A stretch of 64,000 nt of DNA, taken from NCBI RefSeq assembly GCF_027887165.1, contig NC_077228.1, positions 184,847,643 to 184,911,642 on the forward strand, read 5' to 3'. Below the pieces are notes generated by a model. The model worked only from the letters and a program-made list of their open reading frames with translations, ran no database searches and had not been told where the DNA came from. Below, piece by piece: positions 1 through 10,669 of the stretch (the first letter of the stretch is position 1; every line of letters starts with the position of its first letter). Made by a program: the position numbers and the translations under genes. Source of the DNA: Monodelphis domestica. Its lineage: Eukaryota > Chordata > Mammalia > Didelphimorphia > Didelphidae.

Positions 1-225
1 GATGGTGCGATTTTTACGTAGGAGCTAAAAAGCCTGACACCATGTAATTATTATGAGCTAATATAACAGTTGTTTCTTACTATGGCAACCCTAAGCTAAA
101 AAAGAAAAGGTTAAATATCTTCTGTTTAAGAGAGGGCAATATAAGTACATTTTAGGGAAAAATAATTATTTGGAATTTTTAAACATAGGAATTAGATTCA
201 GTTTTCTGGCATATTCATTTATGTT

Positions 226-492
226 GCTCTTGTTCAGCTGTTTTTCAGTCATATCTAACTCTTCATGGAATTTGGACAATCCCATTTGGAATTTTCTTGG
301 TTAAGATACTGGAGCGGTTTGCCTTTTCTTTCTCCATCTCATTTTGCAGATGACTAAGCTAAAGCAAGCAGGGTTAAGTGACTTGTACAGGGTCATACAG
401 CTAATAAGTATCTGAGGACAGATTTGAACTCAGGAAGATGAGTCTTCCTGATCCAGATCTAGTACTCTACCCATTGCTCCACCTCACTACCC
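226..492 (-). mobile_element. Mar1-type CORE-SINE, antisense
   Basis: Read on the minus strand it has the tRNA-like head and 'TTCAAATCTG' B-box-like site, the CORE segment, and then the 3' part ending in a degraded GAGT..GACTGAA-type BovB-like tail. The plus strand shows TTTTCTTGGTTAAGATACTGG and GGGTTAAGTGACTTG. It is several percent diverged from other copies here. Confidence 0.8.
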
Positions 493-539
493 ATTTATGT
501 GAAATGTCATATAAATGTTCTGCTTCCTCTCCCAAGCTT

Positions 540-605
540 CAATGTAAGTTACTTGAGGGCAGGGATTCTAAAGTACACATGGTGGTATCCCTCACAGTAT
601 CTGGA
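540..605 (+). repeat. L2 3'-end fragment
   Basis: AATGTAAGTTACTTGAGGGC followed by AGGGATTCTA is the standard L2 3' terminal pattern ('aatgtaagctccttgagggcaggga'). It is short and old. Confidence 0.5.
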
Positions 606-1324
606 ATTAGAAAGAGGAAGCAAAACTTGTGGACAGTACTCTGATCCCAAACTCAAGAGTCCTTAATTTTCAATTTCAATTTAATTTAATTCAATTTTAA
701 TTAAAATTAAATTTCAATTACTCTGTTAACATTGATCAAGGCTCTTCTGTACTCTCTGAGTTTCCATCTCTTCTAAAAAAATGTGGAATATTGGGCCTCT
801 GAGTTCCTTTTCAGTTCTAATTCCTTTTGGTTCTTCATAGTAGGCTCTCAATGGCTATGTTGATTATATCCGGAGTCTTTCATTCTCTATTATTGCTAGA
901 TGAATGAGGCATTACTAGATTGATAAAGTCCCAGCATGTTTATCTTGCAGAATATAGATTTTAGTAGCTTCAAATAGTCAAAATCTTGGAGTTTGTAGGA
1001 ATTCAGGAGCTCTGCTAGGGTTACCATTGCTTTGAGTAAGGAGTCAGATTATGTTTAGCATATTTAAGAATTGTCTTAATGTGTTTTTGTCATTGATCCA
1101 TTTACGTTTATTTGTGGAGGCAGTTTGCTATAGTGGGGGAAAACATTGAATTTGAAGTCAGAAGATGAAGAATCTAGTCATGGCAAGGCCATTTAGTAGC
1201 CATCTAATTCATTTCCTAAGTTGAGTATTGAATGGGACCTCTGAAGTCATCTATACCAAACTTCCTCCACATTTTACAAATGAGGAAAAAGAGGCCCAGC
1301 TAGAATACAAGCTATTTGAGAGAA

Positions 1325-1430
1325 GGATCTGTCTTCCTTTTTTCTTGTCTTTTTATTTCCAGCACTCAGCACAGTGCCTCTGAGCACTTAGCAAATGTAT
1401 GTAGGCTTGCTTGTCTGTTATAAAGTTATA
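1325..1430 (+). repeat. L2 3'-end fragment
   Basis: CCAGCACTCAGCACAGTGCC followed by a degraded 'gcacttagcaaatg' matches the end of L2 elements. A weak CORE/MIR-like stretch (CATTTTACAAATGAGGAAAA) lies just before it at about 1270. Confidence 0.5.
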
Positions 1431-1599
1431 AAAGTTATAAAAGTAGAAAGTAGTATAGACAGGATTTGAACCTCCTAAGTGCACCAACTAAGTCCAGCCC
1501 ACTGTTCACTCTACCATTTTCTCTGATCTTCAGTTGGAGAACATGATTTCTGAAATTTCTTCTAATCCTAACATTTTGTCATTCAGTTGTTCTACAATT

Positions 1600-1845
1600 T
1601 CATAGCAGGTAAGCAGCACAGTGGATAGAACGCTGGGCCTAGAGTCAGAAAGACTTATCTTCCTCAGTTTAAATCTGGCCTCAAACATTTACTATCAGTG
1701 TGAGCCTGGGGCATTTAGCACCTTTTGCCTCCACTCCTCATCTGTCAAACAAGCTGGAGAAGAAAATGGCAAACCACTTCAGCATCTTTGCCAAGAAAAC
1801 CCAAAATAAGGTCATGGAGAGTTGGACACAACTGAGAAAATATTG
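1600..1845 (+). mobile_element. Mar1-type CORE-SINE
   Basis: The head GCACAGTGGATAGAACGCTG is followed by the CORE, then AAGCTGGAGAAGAAAATGGC, GCCAAGAAAACCC and the tail GAGTTGGACACAACTGAGAA. The tail resembles the 3' end of BovB/RTE LINEs, as known for Mar1. Confidence 0.85.
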
Positions 1846-1892
1846 AACTTCATTGTATGATTTCATGTGTAGATACACACATGTAGATAATG

Positions 1893-2010
1893 TAGCTTAG
1901 ATTAGATAAAAAACATTTATTAAGCATTTACTATGTGTAGGCACTGTGCTAAGCACTGGAGATGAAAATACAAGCAGACTCCCTCTCCTCACAGCAGTTA
2001 TATTCAGGGG
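1893..2010 (+). repeat. interspersed repeat, 'ACATTTATTAAGCATTTACT' type, start only
   Basis: The sequence AACATTTATTAAGCATTTAC..GCACTGTGCTAAGCACTGG is the start of a long repeat that recurs at about 51650 in fuller form. I cannot name the family. After it, 2011-2470 shows nothing recognisable. Confidence 0.5.
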
Positions 2011-2489
2011 AAGATAACATATCAAGGAGAACTTAGAAAACAAGTGGGGTGGAGAAAAAGAAGGTTATCTGTGAAGGAGCAAGATGGCAAAGTAGTCTGT
2101 AGAAATTGGAAGCTGAGTCAAGCAGGAGGTGAGCATGGCTAGCATAGGTGTTTCCTTTAAGGATGGTTCGTTCGGCAGCTAACAAAACAAAAGAAGATGT
2201 AAAAATATAAATAATGACAGACAGTTGCATAAAATTAAAGGTCATCTAACTCAATTCCTATTCAAACTTTTGAAAAGTTAAATTTCAATTTAGGTTTCAA
2301 GACCTTTAGTTTCAAAGACACCCCAACTTCATCCTAACATTCCATTTTTGGACACTTCTAATTCTTCAAGAGTCGCCCTCCCACCATACTTCCACTCATT
2401 GTTCCTTAATTCTGCTCTTCAGGACCAAGCAAAGCAAGTCCTTTTCTATATGTCAGCCCTTCACTTTTTTTAAAAAAAGCATTGTCTTA

Positions 2490-4052
2490 AAAAAACACAT
2501 ATGATGGGGGCCTTGCAGTCCCAGACCTCAAACTATATTACAAAGCAGCAGTCATCAAAACAATTTGGTACTGGCTAAGAAACAGAAAGGAAGATCAGTG
2601 GAATAGACTGGGGGAAAACGACCTCAGCAAGACAGTATACGATAAACCCAAAGATCCCAGCTTTTGGGACAAAAATCCACTATTCGATAAAAACTGCTGG
2701 GAAAATTGGAAGACAGTGTGGGAGAGACTAGGAATAGATCAACACCTCACACCCTACACCAAGATAAATTCAAAATGGGTGAGTGACTTAAACATAAAGA
2801 AGGAAACCATAAGTAAATTGGGTAAACACAGAATAGTATACATGTCAGACCTTTGGGAGGGGAAAGGCTTTAAAACCAAGCAAGATATAGAAAGAATCAC
2901 AAAATGTAAAATAAACAATTTTGACTACATCAAACTAAAAAGCTTTTGTACAAACAAAACCAATATAACTAAAATCAGAAGGAAAACAACAAATTGGGAA
3001 AAAATCTTCATAGAAACCTCTGACAAAGGTTTAATTACTCATATTTATAATGAGCTAAATCAATTGTACAAAAAATCAAGCCATTCTCCAATTGATAAAT
3101 GGGCAAGGGAAATGGATAGGCAGTTCTCAGATAAAGAAATCAAAACTATTAACAAGCACATGAAGAAGTGTTCTACATCTCTTATAATCAGAGAGATGCA
3201 AATCAAAACAACTCTGAGGTATCACCTCACACCTAGCAGATTGGCTAACATAACAGCAAAGGAAAGTAATGAATGCTGGAGGGGATGTGGCAAAGTAGGG
3301 ACATTAATTCATTGCTGGTGGAGTTGTGAACTGATCCAACCATTCTGGAGGGCAATTTGGAACTATGCCCAAAGGGCGACAAAAGAATATCTACCCTTTG
3401 ACCCAGCCATAGCACTGCTGGGTCTGTACCCCAAAGAGATAATGGACACAAAGACTTGTACAAAAATATTCATAGCTGCGCTCTTTGTGGTGGCCCAAAA
3501 CTGGAAAACGAGGGGATGCCCATCAATTGGGGAATGGCTGAACAAACTGTGGTATATGTTGGTGATGGAATACTATTGTGCTCAAAGGAATAATAAAGTG
3601 GAGAAGTTCCATGGAGACTGGAACAACCTCCAGGAAGTGATGCAGAGCGAGAGGAGCAGAACCAGGAGAACATTGTACACAGAGACTAATACACTGTGGT
3701 ATAATCGAACGTAATGGACTTCTCCATTAGGGGCGGTGTAATGTCCCTGAACAACTTTCAGGGATCCAGGAGAAATAAACACCATTCATAAGCAAAGGAT
3801 AAACTATGGGAGTGGAAACACCGAGAAAAAGCAACTGCCTGAATACAGAGGTTGAGGGGACATGACAGAGGATAGACTTTAAATGAACACTCTAATGCAA
3901 ATACTAACAGCAAAGCAATGGGTTCAAATCAAGAAAACATCTAATGCCCAGTGGACTTACGCGTCGGCTATGGGGGGGGGGGGAGGAAAAGAAAATGATC
4001 TATGTCTTTAACGAATAATGCTTGGAAATGATCAAATAAAATATATTTAAAA
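2490..4052 (+). mobile_element. 5'-truncated L1 (subfamily B) with intact target-site duplication
   Basis: An 18 bp duplication, AAAAAAAGCATTGTCTTA, flanks it at 2472-2489 and 4053-4070. The element holds the last third of ORF2, a 3' UTR with a G-tract (3972-3983) and a short A-tail. Its ORF2 end is open over 332 codons, so it is fairly young, but it lacks the promoter, ORF1, endonuclease and most of the reverse transcriptase. Confidence 0.95.
2716..3714 (+). pseudogene. L1 ORF2 C-terminal fragment
   Basis: The 332-codon open frame corresponds to the region downstream of the reverse transcriptase in L1 ORF2p. It carries the C-terminal cysteine-rich motif CWRGCGKVGTLIHCWWSC (C-x3-C-x7-H-x4-C pattern) used in RNA binding. 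The first ATG is internal to the original ORF, so this is not a gene start. Endonuclease and catalytic FADD residues are missing, so it cannot act alone. It is reading-frame intact but non-functional by truncation. Confidence 0.9.
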
Positions 4053-4614
4053 AAAAAAAGCATTGTCTTATCACCCGTTGAGCCTTATTCTCTAGATTAT
4101 AACATCACCAATAGTTTATAATCAATTTTGGTACAGCATGATATTGATTCTCACCACCATCCTGGAAATTCTCCTATAGATGCCAAAAGCAAATAGAATA
4201 TTCCAAGTGTGGCCTGACCAGAGAAAGAGTACAATAAGATATATAAATGCTACCTCATCCTTCACTATGGACTTTTTTTCATCAAATATGCATTTTATTC
4301 TTCCCCCCAGGAAGGATCCCCCTCAACCCTTATCCAGCTCTTTTCATGGTACTCTCTGCATAGGACTCCAGCACAAAGACAGCCTGAGATAACACTTTTT
4401 TTTTTTTGATGCTACATCTCACTGTTCATTCTTACTAAGCTTTCAAGAACCTCTTGATTTCATTGCACATGAACTAGTTTCTACTTGTGTCTCCCCTATC
4501 CTGGTTTGTAGAATTGATTTTTTGAACCCAAGAATAGGAATTTATATTTTTCACTTTTAAATTTCTTCCTGTTAGCTTCTGGGATCCAGACTTTGTCATC
4601 TAATGCTGCCCAAG

Positions 4615-4755
4615 AATAGGCAGCTAAGTGGAATAGAGCATAAAATGTTGTCACGAAGATAGGTTCAAATCTTGCTCAGATACTTACTAGCTATGTGAAC
4701 CTGAATAAGCCATTTAACTTCTATCTGTCTCAGTTTCCTCAACTGTAAAAATGGT
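4615..4755 (+). mobile_element. CORE-SINE fragment (MIR/WSINE-like)
   Basis: AGGTTCAAATCTTGCTCAGA is followed by CTATGTGAACCTGAATAAGCC and TCAGTTTCCTCAACTGTAAA, the CORE of MIR-like SINEs. The head is too diverged to assign a family. Confidence 0.65.
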
Positions 4756-4856
4756 AAAATGTTAACCAAAATTAGAGAAAGGAAAGAATACTCTGTTAGC
4801 AGTACTCTCCAAGTTGATTTTAGTTCAATAATCAGTGCTCTGCAGATTCAATCATT

Positions 4857-5098
4857 AGAGTAGCTAGATGTTACCATGGATAGAGCACCAGGCATGGAGT
4901 TAGGAAGATTCATTTCCCTGAGTTCAAATCTGGCCTCAGACACTTATTAGCTTGGTCATTTAAGCCTGTTTGCCTCAGTTTCCCCATCTGTCAAATGGGT
5001 TGGAGAAGGAAATAGCAAACCACTCAACTCTCTTTGCCAAGAAAACCCCAAATGGGGTCACAAAGAGTCAGAAATGACTAAAGACAACTGAACAGCAG
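4857..5098 (+). mobile_element. Mar1-type CORE-SINE
   Basis: GATAGAGCACCAGGCATGGA opens it. It then shows GAGTTCAAATCTGGCCTCAG, GTTGGAGAAGGAAATAGC and the tail GTCACAAAGAGTCAGAAATG..ACTGAACAGCA. All segments of the family are present. Confidence 0.85.
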
Positions 5099-5106
5099 GT
5101 TCAATT

Positions 5107-5350
5107 ATTAAACTAGGCACTTTGCCAAATGCCTTGTGGAAATCCAAGAATTTGCTATTCCCCAGATCTACCTGACCTATTTGTAATGAATGATGGCTCA
5201 GAATGATCATTGCTCTACTTTGTAGACTCTGTGAATATCCAGGAATTGATAGCAAATTCACTGGTCTATAACCTGAAATACCCATTTTCCTTCTTTCCCT
5301 TTTGTGAAAAACAAGAATTTGCCTGTCTTGAGTTCGTTGGCTCTTCAAAC
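5107..5350 (-). repeat. CR1/L3-like LINE reverse-transcriptase relic
   Basis: The minus strand translates to YRPVNLLSIPG and LDFHKAFGKVP, the two conserved finger and palm motifs of CR1/L3-type reverse transcriptases (usual form LDFSKAFDKVP). The order is right but the intervening frame is degraded. It is an ancient fragment, and the Mar1 copy ending at 5098 may have inserted into it. Confidence 0.6.
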
Positions 5351-6370
5351 TGTTTGTTGGCTTAGAGCAGTAGCTGGTTCATCCCTTCTCTCTGTTCATA
5401 TGGTCACTGTACTACTTCAGGCACATACCCGCATCACCTGCTGATGGTAATCATTGGTCAATGGTAACAAATCCTGATGGGCGTCCCAGCATTCAGCCTT
5501 TCTCCCATCCAATCTACTCCCCCCCAACAAATACCATGACCCCAAAAAAAAGTGTTTTATGATTTAAAATCTCCACCAGTGGGTAGAAAGCTGGAGGTAA
5601 AAATTGTTTATTGCCTAGAAGGAGCTGCTTGCCTCTCCTATTCATCCCCCTCCCCTATGCCATCGTTCACCTTAAGGCTATTTCCAGCTTTTGTGAGACT
5701 AGGAAAAAAGCATGGAAGAGCCTAAAATGGGTGTTTTAGTACATGAAGTCAGCCTACCAGTGGTTTATCTGTAATAATCTCTATTTTTTCTGATTCTTCC
5801 TTTTGTATTAGGAACTGAGCAAACACCAACAACAGACACCTTCCAGACATGAGAAGTTTGTTTTCAGCCCGGGATCTTCCCCTCTGTTGAACAGTGAGAG
5901 AATTCCAGACTTTCAGTTGGTTTTTCTGGTCTGGGAACCAGAGAGAGAGAAACTCACAGGCCAGAACTCCTGCTGTGAGATAGGAACATTTGAAAGGGAA
6001 GTGACCCTCTCCTGGAACGCTCTAGTTCCAAGGCAATAATAAATGTTGGCTGGCTGTGCTGAGTGAATAACTATACTATGGGGGAAATGTTAGCACCATT
6101 AATCATATTGTGATAGAATTTGCCATTAAGCCATGGCACCAGCCCTGATATGGTATTGACTTGACCCAACACTGCTTGCCCCACTTCCCATAAAAGTAAA
6201 GCAGAAGAAGTGGTATAGCCCCAGATGTTTTTGGAAATGTTACTACTCAACGTTCTATGCTTGTAAGCCCTTCAGTGCTAAGATAAATGGGAGCCTGAAA
6301 CCCCCAGAACCTATAGAATAAAAGATTTACAGGGAGTCCAATAATTACTACATGAGCCTTTAGCAAATAA
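5351..6370. other. intergenic, no recognised feature
   Basis: I see no exon or named repeat here. The stretch 5815-6060 is richer in G+C than its surroundings and contains AATAATAAATGTTGG, so a decayed LTR or an unrecognised exon cannot be excluded. Confidence 0.4.
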
Positions 6371-6377
6371 ACACATT

Positions 6378-6520
6378 GGCAGTGTGGTGAGAACACTGGA
6401 TTTGAAGTTGAAGGATCTGAGTTCAAATCCCAATTTTGCCACTTAAAAGATGAGAGCTTTGCCATGTCATTTAAATGCTTTGTCTCTGTCTCTGTCTCTC
6501 TGTCTCTCTGTTTCCTTGTC
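6378..6520 (+). mobile_element. MIR-like SINE fragment with (TCTCTG)n expansion
   Basis: GGATCTGAGTTCAAATCCCA is a B-box-like site followed by CORE remnants. The 'cctctgtctc' segment has grown into a short TCTCTG-rich repeat at about 6479-6512. Confidence 0.55.
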
Positions 6521-6671
6521 TGTCATTCTAGTTCCTCCATAACCCTTTGGGTTTAATGTAATCACTAAATTGGTTTGACTCCCTAGATTAGTGTGATTAG
6601 AGCATATATTTATCATTGTATGCCATTTAAGTTTTCTGGACCTAATGGTCTGATCTATAAAATGAAGATGG

Positions 6672-6908
6672 GCTTCGAAGTGGCACAGTGGATAGAGCAT
6701 TGGGCTTGGAATCAAGAAAACTCAACTTCATGCATTCAAATCCAGACTCAGATACTAGCTGGGTGATCCTGGGTAAGTCTCAGTTTCCTCATCTGCAAAA
6801 TGAACTGGAGAAGGAAATGGCAATCTCCTCCCTCCAGTATCTTTGTCAAGAAAACCTCAAATGTGGACACAAAGAGTCTGGCATGACTGGAATGACTGAA
6901 TAAATAAC
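6672..6908 (+). mobile_element. Mar1-type CORE-SINE
   Basis: TGGCACAGTGGATAGAGCAT opens the copy, and CACAAAGAGTCTGGCATGAC..GACTGAATAAAT closes it. It forms an inverted pair with the copy at 7021-7242. Confidence 0.85.
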
Positions 6909-7020
6909 ATGAAAAGGGACTAAGGTCTCTTTAAAAAAAACTGTTCCAAGGGACCCTTAAAATCAAGGGTATATATAGATGTTTCCATTTTCAGTGTGAG
7001 GATTTTTGTTGATATGCTAT

Positions 7021-7242
7021 TGTTCAATCATTTCAGTTTGATCCCATTTTGAGGTTTCCTTGACAAAGATGCTGGAGTGGTTTGCCTTTTCCTTCTCCAG
7101 CTCATTTGACAGATGAGGAAACTGAGGCAAACTTGCCCAGGGTCACACAACTAGTAAATGTATGAGCCTGGATTTGAGCTCAGTAAGGTGAGTCTCCCTG
7201 ATTCCAAGCACAGTGCTCTATCTGCTATGTTACCTGGTTGCC
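7021..7242 (-). mobile_element. Mar1-type CORE-SINE, antisense
   Basis: It shows TTGTTCAATCATTTCAGTTT (tail in reverse), GACAAAGATGCTGGAGTGG, GACAGATGAGGAAACTGAGG and CAGTGCTCTATCTGCTATG. It lies 112 bp from a sense copy. Confidence 0.85.
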
Positions 7243-7466
7243 CACAAGCATTTACACCTCAGAAAATGGCAAACTCTACAAATCAGGGCTTGATTTACTA
7301 TTTTCTTTATTGTCTACACTCAACAAAGTGTTGGGGAAATGTTAATAATACATGCAGATTAAATTTGAAGGTAACTTGCACATGCTTTAGGTTGGGGTTG
7401 GATATTAAATATTTGCCAACACACTCTCTCTTGAAGTTCTAATTCAAAAGAATAAAATGTAGAGTA

Positions 7467-7830
7467 TTGGAAGCAATGTGATGGAGTGGAAATATTACTG
7501 GCTCTGGAGTCAGACAACCTGAATTCAAATTATGCCACTGATATTCACTAACTGCCAGTTTAGGCAAGTTGATCGAAATCTTTTGACATTACATTTCTTA
7601 ACTGGAAGATGGAGGGATTGGATGGACTAGCTGACCTCCAAAATCCCTTCTAACTTTACATCAATTAATGAGTAGAAAGAGAAAATCAGCATTTAAAATA
7701 AAGAGCAATGTGTCTGGAATCCAAGATCCTAGACTCAAATCCTGGTTCTGCTATTTATTAGCCTGAATTGTCTTGGGCAAAACATATTTCCTCTCCTGTT
7801 TCCTGCTGTGTAAAATGAAGATGAAAATAA
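7467..7830 (+). mobile_element. two MIR/Ther1-like SINE fragments in tandem
   Basis: At 7467-7665, GGAGTCAGACAACCTGAATTC is followed by CORE remnants. At 7700-7830, CTGGAATCCAAGATCCTAG and TAAAATGAAGATG mark a second copy. Both are old and lack clear ends. A short 'tttattaagtacctactatgtgc' repeat follows at 7829. Confidence 0.55.
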
Positions 7831-7920
7831 ACCTTTATTAAGTACCTACTATGTGCTAGTAGGTTCTTAAATACTAGGATTCTTTCTTTTTCATTTATTA
7901 AGAATCTTCTATTTGCTAGG

Positions 7921-8136
7921 AAATGCTGCAACTGGAGTCAGGAAGACCTGAGTTCAAATATGTACTCAAAGATTTAGTAGCTGTATGTCCCTGGAGAAAT
8001 GACAACCTGTTTGCCTCAGGTTTCTCATCTGTAAAAAGAGCTGGAGAAGGTAATGGCCAACCACTCCAGGATCTTTACCAAGAAAACTCCAAATGGGATG
8101 ATGAAGAATAAACACTACTGGAAAATGACAACAACA
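7921..8136 (+). mobile_element. Mar1-type CORE-SINE, 5'-truncated
   Basis: CTGGAGTCAGGAAGACCTGA, GAGCTGGAGAAGGTAATGGC, ACCAAGAAAACTCCAAATGG and a tail ACTGGAAAATGACAACAAC are present. The tRNA-like head is largely missing. Confidence 0.8.
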
Positions 8137-8149
8137 ACTATTGGCTAAG

Positions 8150-8345
8150 CTAAGTGGTTGGTAAGTGTCTCATTCAATCCTCATAACAACCTAAGAAATA
8201 GGTTTTATAATCACCATCTTAGAGTTGAATGAACTGAATCATAGGGTAAGTGATTTGCCCAGGGCCATACAGCTAGTGTCTAATGTCAGAATTAAACTCA
8301 GGTCTTCCTGACCCCAGGCCCAGTGCTATATTCATTGTCACCTGC
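8150..8345 (-). mobile_element. CORE repeat (MIR/Ther-like), antisense
   Basis: CATTCAATCCTCATAACAACC, AAGTGATTTGCCCAGGGCCA and TCCTGACCCCAGGCCCAGTG match the antisense CORE family. Head and tail are degraded. Confidence 0.65.
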
Positions 8346-8402
8346 AGTTGTTCATCCCTTATTTTTGGCCAGTGGCATCATGATGCATGTCTTGACTTGT
8401 GC

Positions 8403-8700
8403 ATGAATTGGATTTAAGTGAGGCAGAGTTGCACAGTCGTCAGCCTCGCTCTCTCTTCCAGAATCCTCAAAGTCCAGTGGAAGGACCAAAGTCAGGATGA
8501 GAAGTGATGGCTCAGGATGCAGGGGATGATCTTGGCATCTTCCAAGTCACACCAAGGTCTAAGCTCTCCACAGCATCTGCTTTAGCCACCTCCATGGTTG
8601 TTGGAATGAATTTTTCTCATCCACCTATTTTCTAGAAGAGCGTCTTCATATGCACGGATTAGACAGGGGTTTGAGCCCTAGCCAGTGTTGCCTAGCTGCC
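8403..8700. repeat. unassigned GC-richer interspersed repeat, copy 1
   Basis: It opens GAGGCAGAGTTGCACAGTCG and includes AAAGTCAGGATGAGAAGTGATGG and GAATGAATTTTTCTCATCC. A related copy lies at 43418-43832. The shared blocks keep the same order, so this is one family. I do not recognise it. Confidence 0.6.
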
Positions 8701-9177
8701 TCTGAAAGATTAAATTCAATGATCTATGAGATCCCTATCACTTCTAAATCCTGTGATCTTTGACGCTTCCATAAAAAGCATTCCCTCAAGCACCCATCCT
8801 ATTTTTATAGCTCTGGCATTTCCTATCAGCTTGGGACACCTGCTTATTGGCTGATTATTGGGTTGTATGGCTGGCCCTTTTTTGCATGTGGAAAAAATGA
8901 AATCTTAATGGAAGGTGTCATCTAGGTCAATGAAATTATCAATAACTGAAAAAGAAAGTACTGATATTATGACTCAACTAAGGTTTGTTGGAAAATGCAA
9001 GATAAAACTTCCTCTCGTTAAGATACGCAAATGTAAATTTAAAACCGATGTTTCTGCTCATGTTATAAGGATTTATAGCTCTTGTTTGTCAAAATATTTT
9101 CCCACAAATACATTGTTCTCAGCTTATAACTTCAGTGTATTTTTTCTGGTTATACTTAAAAGTATTCATGTTATCTT

Positions 9178-9302
9178 CTCTCCATTAGAATGTAAGCTCA
9201 TTGAAAGGAAGTACCAGTATTTTGGGTTGTCTTTACTTCTCCAGATCCTAGCACCAGGGCTTTCATATGATAAGTATTTAATATATATTTGTTGATTGAT
9301 TG
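9178..9302 (+). repeat. L2 3' end
   Basis: CATTAGAATGTAAGCTCATTG and ATATATTTGTTGATTGATTG are the terminal L2 landmarks. The preceding 8700-9177 holds nothing recognisable. Confidence 0.65.
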
Positions 9303-9410
9303 TTACCTTTCTGGATGGCTCTTATGGGAAGATTTGTACGGATGAAAACAAATAAAGCAATGAAAAACAATACTTGCTATGGCTATTATAATTAAAAAGG
9401 ATATCAGTAG

Positions 9411-9614
9411 GGGGCAGCTGGGTAGCTCAGAGGATTGAGAGCCAGACCTAGAGATGAGAGGTCCTGGGTTCAAATCTGACCTCAGACACTTCCCAGTTGT
9501 GTGACCCTGGGCAAGTCACTTGACCCCCATTTGCCTAGCCCTTACCACTTTTCTGCCTTGGAGCCAATACACAGTATTGACTCCAAGACAGGAGATAAGG
9601 GTTTAAAAAAAACC
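9411..9614 (+). mobile_element. WSINE1-type tRNA-derived SINE, full length
   Basis: It is flanked by a 13 bp duplication AGGATATCAGTAG (9398-9410 and 9615-9627). It has the tRNA-like A box within TAGCTCAGAGGATTGAGAGCC, the B box GGTTCAAATCT, the CORE TGTGACCCTGGGCAAGTCAC, and the 3' part CAATACACAGTATTGACTCC. Confidence 0.92.
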
Positions 9615-9629
9615 AGGATATCAGTAGTA

Positions 9630-10200
9630 CTGTTATAGTATAAACATAATTACTTTTCATGAATCATTTCAGTCCTGGAGAACGGAGGATGACCCACTTC
9701 CTTCCTCTTTACAGAGATGTAGCAAGTGAGGAATATGGATTATGTCTGTCACATATGTCCTCTATCAGATTTTTCTGTTTCTTCTTTAGATACAAAAAAT
9801 AGTTCAAAGGTGGAGGTAAATATGTGAATGTAGAAATTAAGTAGGAATGATGTTCATGTGAAAACAATAGACAAAAGTAAAGAAATAATTTTAAATGAAA
9901 TAAAGCAAATGATTTGTCATTTGTAATTTACAATCACAAAGAAATGATTTACATGACATTTTTTGTATAATGACTGTTCAAAAGCCATCATGCCCAGTGC
10001 TATAGACGTGTCATAAATGAACATGGTCCTGTGGAACATGTAATCTCTCACTGAGGTGGCATCTTCCATGAAAACTTCATTTTTCCATAGACAAAAAGGA
10101 CCAGCCATGTTACAAAATAATCAATAATCAATCTAGAAACATTTATTAAGCAACTATTATGTGCCAAATACTTGACTTCTTTTAATTCTGTTTATTCTGT
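9630..10200. other. intergenic, no recognised feature
   Basis: Apart from a short 'aacatttattaagcaactattatgtgcc' repeat at about 10137-10170 I see nothing. Open frames here have no family likeness. Confidence 0.4.
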
Positions 10201-10205
10201 GGCTT

Positions 10206-10412
10206 GGAAGGCAGTTAGGTGACTCAATAGATTGAGAGCCAGGCCTAGAGATGAGAGGTCCTGGGTTCAAATCTGGCCTCAGACACTTCCTAGCTGTGTG
10301 ATCCTGGACAAGTCACTTTGCCCCCATTGCCTAGCCCTTAGCACTCTTCTGCCTTGGAACCAACAAACACTATTGATTATAAGACAGAAAATAAGAGTTT
10401 AAAAAATAAGAA
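10206..10412 (+). mobile_element. WSINE1-type SINE
   Basis: GGCAGTTAGGTGACTCAATAG, CCTGGGTTCAAATCTGGCCT, GTGTGATCCTGGACAAGTCAC and CTGCCTTGGAACCAAC are in order. It is more diverged than the 9411 copy. It lies just beyond the presumed PCTP 3' end. Confidence 0.85.
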
Positions 10413-10669
10413 CTTGCTTATGAGCAGAATCAAAGTCTGTGTGAGTAAAGAGCCTTATAGATAAAATGAACTTAACTATCATGCTCAGATGCCAAGCTTG
10501 CAAATCATTGACTCAAATGTGGTCTTAGAAATTCAATTAACTTAATTCCCTTTCTGGGTCCTGCAGCCTCATCTAATGGCCAAATTGTTGGGTGAGTCAT
10601 TTCATTCATGTAAAGGGACCCACATAAATAAAAGCAAGAATAACATTACTCCCAGAAAAAAGGCAAGTA

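Noticed and set aside
2033..2245. Minus-strand 70-codon open frame with a hydrophobic stretch
   Set aside because: AT-rich intergenic DNA readily gives such frames; no homology or context supports it.
9411..9614. tRNA gene
   Set aside because: A and B boxes are present, but the sequence lacks a cloverleaf and is followed by CORE and SINE 3' sequence; the same applies to the other WSINE1 copies.
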